A DNA stretch of 64,000 nucleotides. Origin: UBA1479 sp040216635. Lineage in GTDB: Bacteria; Pseudomonadota; Alphaproteobacteria; Rhodospirillales; Casp-alpha2. The notes under the pieces were generated by a model. It was not told where the DNA came from. It searched no databases and saw only the letters and a program-made list of their open reading frames with translations. Made by a program: the position numbers and the translations under genes. The stretch lies in NCBI GenBank assembly GCA_040216635.1, contig JAVJOU010000016.1, positions 62,001 to 126,000 on the forward strand. Reading direction: 5' to 3'. Below are positions 1 through 7,953 of the stretch, piece after piece; position 1 is the first letter of the stretch, and each line of letters starts with the position of its first letter.

Positions 1-247
1 ACTGGGCGCCGGCTTGGCCGTGGCGCTGTTGACCACGCTTTACGGCGTGATGTTCGCGCGCATGATCTTCATGCCGGCGGCGACCAAGATTCAGCAACGC
101 GAGGAAATCGTACGCTTCCGCAATTATCTGATCGCCGAAGGGTTATCGCTGCTGGCCGACAAGAAGAACCCCCGCTACATCGCCGACCGCATGAACAGCT
201 TCCTTGACCCGGCGATCCACTTCAACATCGACAAGATGAAGAGGTAG
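1..247 (+). CDS. MotA/PomA-type flagellar motor stator protein, C-terminal part
   Basis: Only the 3' end of the gene lies in the window; the frame is open from base 2. About 80 residues remain. They hold the end of a hydrophobic helix (GLAVALLTTLYGVMFAR) and a charged cytoplasmic tail ending in IDKMKR. This is the last transmembrane segment and C-terminal tail layout of MotA/PomA. MotA forms the ion channel of the flagellar stator with MotB in the inner membrane. The motB gene starts 57 bases downstream on the same strand, which supports the call. Whether the motor is driven by protons or sodium cannot be told from this fragment. Confidence 0.85.
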   Translation, partial: LGAGLAVALLTTLYGVMFARMIFMPAATKIQQREEIVRFRNYLIAEGLSLLADKKNPRYIADRMNSFLDPAIHFNIDKMKR

Positions 248-304
248 CCATGCGTCCGCGGGCAATCGCAATCATCGCTTGTTCCGCTGATGTAGGCTGA
301 TGCC

Positions 305-1162
305 ATGGGCGTCCCCGTTAAACCCAATCCCGAAGAAGAAAAAGAAGACTGGCTGGTCACCTACGCCGACGCCATCACCTTGTTGATGTGCTTCTTCGTG
401 ATGATGCTGACCTTCGCAGAATTCGACATCCCCGCATTTGAAGAAGCCGCTGCCGCGATCAAGGAAAAAATCGGATCGGACGACAACGCCTCGCCGACGG
501 AAAAGCTGAAAATCGACCTGGAAGATGTCGTCTTCCAAATGCAGGCCGACCGGGCCGTGCAGGTGACCAAGGATTCCAAAGGGGTCGTGATCGAATTATC
601 TTCCGGTGCATTCTATAAGCCCGGTTCTGCTGAGTTGCGCGAAGAAGCCGTTCCTTACCTTGAGAAAATCGCCCAGACAATCAGCGCACCGCGCTATGCG
701 ACCTATAACGTACGGCTCGAGGGACACACCGATGACGAGCCGATCTCGACCGATCGTTTTCCTTCCAATTGGGAACTGTCAACGGGACGGGCGGCAACGG
801 TCGTCCGATATTTCGCCGAAAATGATTTCGTCGACCCTTTGAAGATGAGCGCCACCGGTTATGCCGACCAAAAGCCCAAGGTCCCCAACAGGACCGAAGA
901 CGGCACACCAATCCCGGAAAACCAGGCGACCAACCGCCGCACGGCGATCCGTGTCACCGCCATGTCGTTGAAGGAACGGGAAGTCTGGTATCAACACCTG
1001 GCCGTGAAACGGGCTGAAGCTGAGGCCAAGAAACAGGCCGAAGCACAGCAAGGCGAACAAGGTGCCGCGCCGGTCGAAGGCCAGCCCCTTCAAGAAGGCC
1101 AGGTTCCGCCCGAAGGGCAGATACCGACAGAAGGGCAAGTTCCCGCCCCTGCTCAACAGTAA
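305..1162 (+). CDS. motB: MotB/PomB-type flagellar motor stator protein
   Basis: 285 residues. The N-terminus has the MotB plug signature: a short cytoplasmic tail, then WLVTYADAITLLMCFFVMM, a single transmembrane helix in which Asp22 matches the conserved ion-carrying aspartate. A periplasmic linker follows, then an OmpA-like peptidoglycan-binding domain at about residues 110-230 (EGHTDDEPI, SNWELSTGRA). The last 45 residues are low complexity, with repeats of the type EGQ-x-P (EGQVPPEGQIPTEGQ), which is not a usual part of MotB. MotB anchors the stator to the cell wall and pairs with MotA upstream. The ATG at 305 is the only start that leaves the membrane anchor intact. Confidence 0.93.
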   Translation: MGVPVKPNPEEEKEDWLVTYADAITLLMCFFVMMLTFAEFDIPAFEEAAAAIKEKIGSDDNASPTEKLKIDLEDVVFQMQADRAVQVTKDSKGVVIELSSGAFYKPGSAELREEAVPYLEKIAQTISAPRYATYNVRLEGHTDDEPISTDRFPSNWELSTGRAATVVRYFAENDFVDPLKMSATGYADQKPKVPNRTEDGTPIPENQATNRRTAIRVTAMSLKEREVWYQHLAVKRAEAEAKKQAEAQQGEQGAAPVEGQPLQEGQVPPEGQIPTEGQVPAPAQQ

Positions 1163-1256
1163 GCCGCTCTGGCGCTGAACGCGCTCTGACCTTTCTGCCT
1201 ATTTTCTGATTTTGAAGAATATGCGGAGCCGGTCGCCGACCGGCTGGTCACGGGCG

Positions 1257-2087
1257 TTATTCGATAATCAGTTCCATGCCTTCGCGGCAGACGAAGTTGC
1301 CTTCCCAGGCCTTTTCCGCTTCGACAGCGAGATTATCCATGAAGGCATCGTCGTGTTCCGGGTCATGGTGGAAGATCGCCAAACGCTTGGCACCGGCCTC
1401 TTGGCATAGGCGCATGCCCTGGTTCCAGGTCGAATGTCCCCAGCCAACCTTGGCCGGAAATTCTTCTTCCGTATAGGTGCTGTCGTAGATCACCAAATCC
1501 GCACCGTCGATCAATCCCAGAATGTTTTGGTCCAATTCGCCCGGAATATGTTCGGTATCGGTGACGTAACAGATCGAGGCACCTTCGTGTTCGATGCGGT
1601 AACCGGTCGCACCGTTGGGGTGGTTCAAGGCTGCTGTCTTCACGGTGATATCGGACGGAAGGGAGAAACTGTCTCCCGCGTCGAAATCTTCGAATCGCAG
1701 TTTGGCCTGCATGGCTTCCAGCGGCACGGGAAACATCGGGTTGTGCATCTGGGTCGATAGAATGTCCTGGATGCCTTCATCGCTTCGGCCCTTCAGATGG
1801 CCGGCCATGATATGGATGGCACATTCGGGATTGTAGGCAGGCACGAAGAACGGAAAGCCGTTGATGTGGTCCCAATGGGTATGTGTCAGCAAAAGGTGGG
1901 AGCACTTCAACCCGGATTGCAAAAACGAATTGCCGTACGACCGGATGCCGGTCCCGGCATCCATGACGAATCGGTAGTCGCCTGCTTCGACTTCAATGCA
2001 ACTGGTGTTCCCGCCATACTTCATATGCTGCGGCGTAGCGCAGGCAATACTTCCGCGGACTCCCCAAAATTTAAGACGGATGGCCAT
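1257..2087 (-). CDS. MBL-fold metallo-hydrolase
   Basis: 276 residues of the metallo-beta-lactamase fold. The metal-binding motif HxHxDH is at residues 69-74 (LTHTHWDH). A second metal-site aspartate is in YVTDTEH, and further histidines are in GWGHSTW and FHHDPEHDD. The N-terminus (RLKFWGVRGSIACAT) and the last motif are typical of bacterial PhnP/RNase Z-like MBL proteins that are sometimes fused to response-regulator domains; here the enzyme is stand-alone. The substrate is unknown; a phosphodiesterase is most likely from the family. It is convergent with motB, and no operon partner is evident. Confidence 0.8.
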   Translation of the reverse strand: MAIRLKFWGVRGSIACATPQHMKYGGNTSCIEVEAGDYRFVMDAGTGIRSYGNSFLQSGLKCSHLLLTHTHWDHINGFPFFVPAYNPECAIHIMAGHLKGRSDEGIQDILSTQMHNPMFPVPLEAMQAKLRFEDFDAGDSFSLPSDITVKTAALNHPNGATGYRIEHEGASICYVTDTEHIPGELDQNILGLIDGADLVIYDSTYTEEEFPAKVGWGHSTWNQGMRLCQEAGAKRLAIFHHDPEHDDAFMDNLAVEAEKAWEGNFVCREGMELIIE

Positions 2088-2222
2088 GATCTCTTGCAGA
2101 CTTTTGCGACCGGCTCACAGGCGTGAACGAGCGCAGCGGCTAACTCCCTTGCGGACAGGCCCTCGTTGGCACACAGTTTATTCCGCACCTTAAGCGGCAC
2201 GATTGAACTTCTGTATAGGCCA

Positions 2223-2987
2223 TCAAGTGCTTACTGTCACAGTTTGATTTCCACGCACGTCTATCGCCGCACCGACTTCTATATCCAATCGTTGATCTGC
2301 CCGCCCTCTGTTACAGGCGATTTCAACCAACCCGTTCGAATTCGCATACCAGAACAATGTTCCGGGTGAAACCGACGCGAAAGTCGTTTCGCCTTTTATT
2401 TCAACATTGTGAACTAAAATTCGGTGGTTTGGCGAGAGTTTTTCAGCCCGCAAACCAGAAATCAGATTGCCGAACGCATCGATGTATACGATTTGCTCGA
2501 ATTCATCCGGCCATTCGGGACGATCGATCGCTGACGGAGCAATCTCCGCCCCTTTATCCGCCCCAGCGAAAGTTCCCTCACGCCCAATCCCGGCCGCCAC
2601 AGGCGCAAACAGGTCACGTCCGTGAAAGCTTGCCGACAACCGCCGTGGCCGCCAAGTGATTTCCCAGGCCCGAACCGTACCGGCCCGACGGGCGACGAGC
2701 GCGAGCAACCCGTTATCCGGCCCGACAAACCAGCGTCCATCGGCTTCGACGACCAATGCACGCCGGTCCGTCCCCACCCCCGGATCGACGATCGTGAGAA
2801 AGACAGCCCCCTTAGGAAATTCCCCGACCAAAGCCGCCAACAGATAGGCGCAAGATTGAGGATCAAACGGCGGCGCGTCATGCATCAGATCGATCACCGG
2901 CATGCCTGGAACGGCGCCATGAAGGACCGCTTTCATCTGCCCTACATAGGGGCCGTTGAAACCGAAATCGGTGAATAATACGAACAT
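2223..2987 (-). CDS. SAM hydroxide adenosyltransferase (DUF62 family)
   Basis: 254 residues from the ATG at 2987. MFVLFTDFGFNGPYVG, DPGVGT, VGPDNGL and FHGRDLFAP are the family hallmarks of SAM-dependent chlorinase/fluorinase relatives. In ordinary bacteria these proteins hydrolyse S-adenosylmethionine to adenosine and methionine rather than halogenate. An upstream in-frame GTG at 3056 also exists. I prefer 2987 because the family begins with this IxLFTDFG strand and because 3056 falls inside a GC-rich hairpin that looks like the rpoH terminator. The cellular role in this context is unknown. Confidence 0.82.
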   Translation of the reverse strand: MFVLFTDFGFNGPYVGQMKAVLHGAVPGMPVIDLMHDAPPFDPQSCAYLLAALVGEFPKGAVFLTIVDPGVGTDRRALVVEADGRWFVGPDNGLLALVARRAGTVRAWEITWRPRRLSASFHGRDLFAPVAAGIGREGTFAGADKGAEIAPSAIDRPEWPDEFEQIVYIDAFGNLISGLRAEKLSPNHRILVHNVEIKGETTFASVSPGTLFWYANSNGLVEIACNRGRADQRLDIEVGAAIDVRGNQTVTVST

Positions 2988-3053
2988 ACCGGCAACCGCT
3001 GTAACAAGGTTTTCTGATACCGGATGAAGCGTAACAGAATGCCCGAAAAGGAT

Positions 3054-3084
3054 CACCCGGCACCGCGGGAACGCGGGCCGGGTG
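3054..3084 (-). terminator. Probable rho-independent terminator after rpoH
   Basis: Perfect 8-base arms CACCCGGC (3054-3061) and GCCGGGTG (3077-3084) enclose a GC-rich loop. Read on the minus strand the stem is followed within a few bases by a TTTT run (GATCCTTTTC). It lies about 43 bases past the rpoH stop and before the next gene on the same strand. Confidence 0.6.
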
Positions 3085-3127
3085 CGGAACTAAGTTTCCA
3101 TTGAAACGGGGTTAATATGCCGCCGGG

Positions 3128-4012
3128 CTAGACTGCGGCCGAAGTATCGGAAAGGGCGCGGGCAACGTGCTTTTGAACCTTTTCAAACGCACGGTTTTCT
3201 AGCTGCCGTACACGTTCCCGGCTGATGCCATACTCAGAGCCAAGATCTTCAAGCGTTGCCGGATTATCGCTCAGCCGGCGTTCCACAAAGATCTCGCGCT
3301 CCCGATCAGGCAAGGCAGCCATGGCTTCCTGCACCAATGTGCGACGGAAATCCCCTTCTTCCATATCGCCGAGCAATGCTTCCGGGCTTGGGCGATCGTC
3401 AACCAGGGTATCCTGAAATTCAACGGCACCTTCGTCGAAGCTCACCGGGGCATTCAACGACATATCCCGGGCCGCAAGGCGGCGGTTCATATAGGTCACG
3501 TCACGTTCAGACACGCCGACCTCTTCCGACAGCCGCTTCGCGTCTTCCGGGTTCAATTCACCGGTATCGAGGATCTTCAACCGGCCCTTCAGGTTTCGCA
3601 GGCTGAAGAACAGCTTCTTCTGCGATGCCACCGTGCCCATCTTGACCAGCGACCAGGACTTCAGGATGTATTCCGTAATCGCGGCTTTGATCCACCACAT
3701 GGCATACGTTGACAGGCGGAACCCGCGTTCCGGCTCGAATTTCTTGACCGCTTTCATCAGACCGATGTTGCCTTCGGAAATCAGATCGGCAACGGGAAGC
3801 CCGTAGCCGCGGTAGCCCATGGCGATCTTGGCGACCAGGCGCAGATGCGAGGTGACCAGCATGTGGGCGGCGTCGACGTCGCCCTGCTCGGTCCAGCGCA
3901 GCGCCAGCCTCTGCTCCTCCTCCTTTTCCAAAAGAGGGAATTTCCAGATCTCGCGAAAATACTGGCTAAGGCCACCTTCGGTCGGAACGGCAGGTAATGT
4001 CATCGTCGTCAT
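3128..4012 (-). CDS. rpoH: RNA polymerase sigma-32 (heat-shock) factor RpoH
   Basis: 294 residues, the normal RpoH length. Region 2 is clear (DLISEGNIGLMKAVKKF, then GFRLSTYAMWWIKAAI). The RpoH box follows it (QKKLFFSLRNLK), the segment that separates RpoH from other group sigma factors. Region 4 ends with a helix-turn-helix (LEDLGSEYGISRERVRQLE). RpoH directs core polymerase to heat-shock promoters. The gene stands alone after a 405-base leader region that contains no gene. Confidence 0.95.
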   Translation of the reverse strand: MTTMTLPAVPTEGGLSQYFREIWKFPLLEKEEEQRLALRWTEQGDVDAAHMLVTSHLRLVAKIAMGYRGYGLPVADLISEGNIGLMKAVKKFEPERGFRLSTYAMWWIKAAITEYILKSWSLVKMGTVASQKKLFFSLRNLKGRLKILDTGELNPEDAKRLSEEVGVSERDVTYMNRRLAARDMSLNAPVSFDEGAVEFQDTLVDDRPSPEALLGDMEEGDFRRTLVQEAMAALPDREREIFVERRLSDNPATLEDLGSEYGISRERVRQLENRAFEKVQKHVARALSDTSAAV

Positions 4013-4417
4013 CGTCTCTTCTTCCCACTGTTAGGGTGGTTCGAAAACCCGCCCAAGTTCATGATGGTTTTCTAGGTCCGGATTAAGGCGGCTCTATGGC
4101 AGGTCGAGGGCATGCAAAGGGCAATTTCCGACGAAACATCGTTGGAAACAGACACCGCATACCGCCGTCGCGGACACACCGAATCGTTATGAAAGGAGAC
4201 TGTGCTGTTACAGCACCGGATAACACTCATGCCTTATCCTCCTTAAGAAGCAATACGGCGTCTTACGGCAAATCTGCCCATGGGCATTTCGCCCTGCCTG
4301 CCCGCCTTTCGGCCGGACACACATCCGTTGGCCCCAAATGGGCACCAACACCGTTAATATAACGGGAAAGGTCTTCAATTTCAAGATTATGGAGAGGTGC
4401 GGCAAGCACCTAAGAAG
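4013..4417. other. Gene-free region between mlaA-like stop and rpoH start
   Basis: About 405 bases upstream of rpoH hold no convincing coding region. Two short inverted repeats are visible: GTGCTG-tta-CAGCAC near 4202-4216, and AGGTGC-ggcaa-GCACCT at 4395-4411, just past the stop of the mlaA-like gene. Neither has a T-run on the minus strand. The long leader fits the separate promoter control usual for rpoH, but I cannot place a promoter with confidence. Confidence 0.5.
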
Positions 4418-5305
4418 CTACTGGACGGTTTCTTCCAGACTCACATAAGCCGCCGCATCGCGGGTTCCGTCCGGCGGAAGTTCGCTGTGAATCTCCGGCA
4501 CGAGATCGGGGATCGGCGGCAGGTCGAGGTTCTGACCATTGGAGATTTCGGCTTTACGTTTTTGGCGATAAAGCGAACGGATCGCCGCATAGTAATCGAC
4601 CGAGGTCTTCTTGATCTGGTCCAGTTCCTCGACCACGTCGGCGTATTTCAGAAGTCCGTCGACGATGTGGAGCGCCAGATCGACCTCGTCCGCATCGACG
4701 TTATCCAGGTAGTAGCCCAGCGGATCGAAATAGCTGTCGATCAGCAGGCGCCCGATCGCATCACGCGGGTTCGACGGCCCCAAGACCGGCAACACCACGT
4801 AGAAGCCTTCCCCCACACCCCAGACAGCCAAAGTCTGTCCGAAATCTTCGTTATGCTTCTCAATTCCCATATCGCCGGCAAGATCAGCCATCCCCCCCAT
4901 ACCGAAGAAGGTGTTGATGACCGTGCGGGTCAGAGTTTGCAAGGCGCGTTCGAACTCGAATTGCAGAACGTCATTCACGAACGTGATCGGTGAAAACAAA
5001 TTGTCGAAGACGTTCTTCATTGCCTTCCGCCCCGTCGCCGGGACCGCCGCATTATAGGTATTGGCAATCGGCCGCAGAACAATGTCCTGCACGCCTTCGT
5101 TGAACGAGAAGATAACGCGGTTGACGCTTTCCAACGGATCGTTGGCATCATCGTCCGCCTGCGACAACTCAATGCCGGCCGGAGAGATAAACCCGTCCGG
5201 GTACGACAACTCGCGCGGCTGGCTGTCATCGGCCTGGGCCGCCCCAAGAGAGGCCCCCATCGCCAACACCGCGCCAAACGCGAAATTCCGAAACCTACCG
5301 GTCAA
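4418..5305 (-). CDS. mlaA: MlaA/VacJ family protein without a lipobox
   Basis: 295 residues. The MlaA fold signatures are present: DPLESVNRVIFSFNEGVQDIVLRP, FDNLFSPITFVNDVLQ, NTFFGMGGMADLAGDMG, FGQTLAVWGVGEGFYVVLPVLGPSNPRDAIG and YFDPLGYY. MlaA is the outer-membrane component that removes misplaced phospholipids from the outer leaflet. The signal peptide ends ...GASLGAAQA-DD and has no cysteine, so unlike the E. coli lipoprotein this one is not predicted to be lipidated. The start is a TTG at 5305. Two MlaC-like genes lie divergently on the other side, but no mlaB, D, E or F is in the window. Confidence 0.9.
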   Translation of the reverse strand: MTGRFRNFAFGAVLAMGASLGAAQADDSQPRELSYPDGFISPAGIELSQADDDANDPLESVNRVIFSFNEGVQDIVLRPIANTYNAAVPATGRKAMKNVFDNLFSPITFVNDVLQFEFERALQTLTRTVINTFFGMGGMADLAGDMGIEKHNEDFGQTLAVWGVGEGFYVVLPVLGPSNPRDAIGRLLIDSYFDPLGYYLDNVDADEVDLALHIVDGLLKYADVVEELDQIKKTSVDYYAAIRSLYRQKRKAEISNGQNLDLPPIPDLVPEIHSELPPDGTRDAAAYVSLEETVQ

Positions 5306-5571
5306 ATCCCAGCCCCATTCTTTTTATCAACCAATCCCTATTACAGGGGCCGGTCCCGAGAGCACAATGTACGTCCGCGCATCGGTGCGCCGCGTCTATC
5401 GCCATGAATTAATAGGTGAAGTTGCCGTCCCCTGCAACTAATTCAAGGCTAATTTTTTACCTTTCCTCGTTAACTATCTTGTGATTTCGGCGTGTACGCA
5501 AATGTCATCCAGGCATACTTGTATGACCGGAAAAAATCCATATTCTGTTGGCATTGGGAGGGCGTCCAAAC

Positions 5572-6216
5572 ATGACGATGTATCACCGACAGGTCTTGAG
5601 ACCGCTTTTGGCCGGGGCCTTCATGCTTCTGATGTTTCTCCCAACCGCGGGGAAGGCCGCCGGCCCGGACACCGTCGTGGACGCATTCCACGTAGACCTT
5701 TTGTCCGTCATGAAGAACAGCAAAAATCTTGGAGTATCAGGACGCTATGAACAATTCCTGCTCCAGATCGACCGCTATTTTCATATGCCGCTGATGGTCA
5801 GCTTCGTATCCGGGAAGCATTGGACAACGTCAACCAAAGACGCCCGCATCAAACTTGTTTCCGCCGCGCGACGGTTAAGCGCCGGCGAACTGGCTGTTTT
5901 GTTTTCAGGCTATGGCGGCGAAACGTTCAACACCCTGAAAACGCGGCCGATCAATGACGGCACGGTGCTCGTAGAAACCGAACTGGAACGGAAGAACGAT
6001 TCAAACGTCAAGGTGACCTATCGGCTCCGTAAGTTTGGTGAAAATTGGCGAATCATCGACGTCCTACTGGACGGAACGATCTCCCAACTTCTGAAACGCC
6101 GGGATGAATATCTCCGCACCCTGGAAGATCACGGCATCGCCGGACTGGTCGACCTTCTTAATGCCAAGGCGGATGAAATTCTCAGATCAGACACGGCAAG
6201 CAAATCCGCCAACTGA
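5572..6216 (+). CDS. MlaC/Ttg2D-like periplasmic protein, copy 1
   Basis: 214 residues, start chosen at the ATG preceded by GGGAGGG. A signal peptide is followed by a Ttg2D/MlaC-type domain: FHVDLLSVMKNSKNLGVSGRYEQFLLQIDRYFHMPLM, then ELAVLFSGYGGETFNTLK and a central VTYRLRKFGENWRIIDVLLDGTISQL. MlaC-type proteins carry phospholipid between the two membranes; the hopanoid-linked HpnM is a relative. The gene is divergent from the mlaA-like gene and followed 59 bases later by a paralogue, so it probably works in envelope lipid traffic. Confidence 0.85.
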   Translation: MTMYHRQVLRPLLAGAFMLLMFLPTAGKAAGPDTVVDAFHVDLLSVMKNSKNLGVSGRYEQFLLQIDRYFHMPLMVSFVSGKHWTTSTKDARIKLVSAARRLSAGELAVLFSGYGGETFNTLKTRPINDGTVLVETELERKNDSNVKVTYRLRKFGENWRIIDVLLDGTISQLLKRRDEYLRTLEDHGIAGLVDLLNAKADEILRSDTASKSAN

Positions 6217-6275
6217 TATTCCGCACGCTTCACTTCCCCTGGCATCAACCTGCATTTGGACATATCTGTTCGGTT

Positions 6276-6908
6276 ATGCGTATGCGCCCCCTTTCGATCG
6301 TCTTTCCTGTCCTGCTGATTCTGTTTGCAGCCCCCCTTCCCTCATCCGCGGCCCAGCCCCAGGGAAAAGGTCAGGCCACCGCCGTGATCACGGCTTTTCA
6401 TGAAACCCTATTGAGCGTCATGAAACAGGCCCAGGAATTGGGCATTCAAGGCCGCTATGACCTGCTTGCACCTGCGGTCGACAGAGCTTTTCATCTGAAT
6501 CTAACGGCACGCCAGGCTGCAGGTCGCAAACCGTGGAAGGGGGCCGCACCAGACGACCAGAAAGCTCTATTGGATGCGTTCCGTCATTGGACGATCGCCA
6601 CATACGCCAATCAGTTCAACGGCTGGTCCGGTCAGGCCTTCATCGACCACGGTCAAAAGCCCGGCCCGCAAAAGGGAACGGTCCTGGTCAAAACCGAATT
6701 GACCGGCAACGAGCCGGTAACCCTCACCTACCTCATGGTATTCAGTGACGACCGCTGGGGGGTCTATGACGTTTTGGTGCGCCAAGGCACCACCTCGATC
6801 AGTCAGCTCGCCAAACACATTTCCGAATTTAAAAGCATCGCCAAAAACGGCTTGCCGGCCTTGACGGAAACCCTTGCGGCGAAATCGAAAGGCCTGCTCA
6901 GCCCGTAA
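6276..6908 (+). CDS. MlaC/Ttg2D-like periplasmic protein, copy 2
   Basis: 210 residues with an N-terminal signal peptide (MRMRPLSIVFPVLLILFAAPLPSSAAQ). It is a paralogue of the preceding gene: FHETLLSVMKQAQELGIQGRYDLLAPAVDRAFHLN and GTVLVKTEL align with the same positions of copy 1, and VYDVLVRQGTTSISQLAKHISEF matches its C-terminal part. The two probably arose by tandem duplication and diverged. The gene ends 7 bases before the stop of hpnL on the other strand. A role in lipid carriage across the periplasm is inferred from the family. Confidence 0.83.
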   Translation: MRMRPLSIVFPVLLILFAAPLPSSAAQPQGKGQATAVITAFHETLLSVMKQAQELGIQGRYDLLAPAVDRAFHLNLTARQAAGRKPWKGAAPDDQKALLDAFRHWTIATYANQFNGWSGQAFIDHGQKPGPQKGTVLVKTELTGNEPVTLTYLMVFSDDRWGVYDVLVRQGTTSISQLAKHISEFKSIAKNGLPALTETLAAKSKGLLSP

Positions 6909-6915
6909 TTAAAGG

Positions 6916-7953
6916 TCAATTCCCGCTCTCGGCACCCGCACTTTCCTCGGCCGATTTCATCAATCCGCGCAAGGAATAGATTGACCCCAGGCCGAACCCC
7001 CACAACACGAATACGATCTCGCGCAGGCGTTTGACCGCGGCCAGGGCGACGCCTGCTTCAGGCACCCCCGTTATCGCCCCTGCCAGGACAATCAAGATGC
7101 TGTCCTGCGTGCCCAGGTTTGCGGGCACGAAAAATGTCACGGCGCGCACCATCTGATTGACCGATTCAATGATCATGGCTTCACCCGGCGTCACGGGATG
7201 GCCGAGGAAATAGAGAATCGCGTAGGTCTCGGCAGCCCCCACCACCCAGTTCGTGAATGCCAGAAAAATCGCCGGGATGAACCGCTTGGGCCGCTCCACA
7301 TAGAAATGATGCAGATGGTCCTCGACCTCGCGAATGCTTTCCAGTGCCGCACCGATACGCGCCGCCAAACGGGTGCGGCCCAACCGCGTGCCCGTCCATG
7401 ACGTTGCCCGGAACTTCTGCACCCCGAAGACGACCGCGATGCCGAATGTCAGAAACAAGAACCCGCCAAGGGCCAACACCCCATACTGTCCCCCGACTTC
7501 GTGCCGGACGAGCAAGATCAACCCCACCAACATGAACACGATCAGTCCGATCAGGTTGATGGTCCGCGCCAGGATGATCGAAGCCGTTCCTTCGCGGTAA
7601 CTGATGTCATGGTGACGCTTCAGCAACACGGCCTTGATCGGCTCCCCCCCGAATCCGCCGGCCGGCAACACCGTATTGAAGGCTTCCCCGACCATGCGGA
7701 TACGCCACACGATATAGGACCGGGCAGCCGTTAAAGGCAGCTGAAGAATGGCCAAATGCCAGGACAGAGTGTCGATGTAGAACGCTGCCAGATAGATCAG
7801 CAATACGGCTGCCAGTCCTAACCACCCGATTTCAAGAATGCTGGCGAAGGCCCGGTCCAGGTCGATCCCGGCAACGACCCAAGCCAAAAGCGCAACACCC
7901 ATGCCGATGTATAGCCAGGTCAAAAGCCGCAAAGTGGGGCTGGCACCGGTCAT
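6916..7953 (-). CDS. hpnL: HpnL-like hopanoid-associated membrane protein
   Basis: 345 residues, hydrophobic throughout, with the flippase-like fold of the lysylphosphatidylglycerol synthase transmembrane region (GEAFNTVLPAGGFGGEPIKAVLLKRH, NQMVRAVTFFVPANLGTQDSILIVLAG). Members near hpn genes are called HpnL. The biochemical role is not settled; a lipid-flipping function is inferred from the fold. The ATG at 7953 overlaps the hpnN stop by four bases (ATGA), so translation is coupled to hpnN. It is the last gene of a three-gene unit with the CDP-alcohol phosphotransferase gene and hpnN. Confidence 0.85.
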   Translation of the reverse strand: MTGASPTLRLLTWLYIGMGVALLAWVVAGIDLDRAFASILEIGWLGLAAVLLIYLAAFYIDTLSWHLAILQLPLTAARSYIVWRIRMVGEAFNTVLPAGGFGGEPIKAVLLKRHHDISYREGTASIILARTINLIGLIVFMLVGLILLVRHEVGGQYGVLALGGFLFLTFGIAVVFGVQKFRATSWTGTRLGRTRLAARIGAALESIREVEDHLHHFYVERPKRFIPAIFLAFTNWVVGAAETYAILYFLGHPVTPGEAMIIESVNQMVRAVTFFVPANLGTQDSILIVLAGAITGVPEAGVALAAVKRLREIVFVLWGFGLGSIYSLRGLMKSAEESAGAESGN

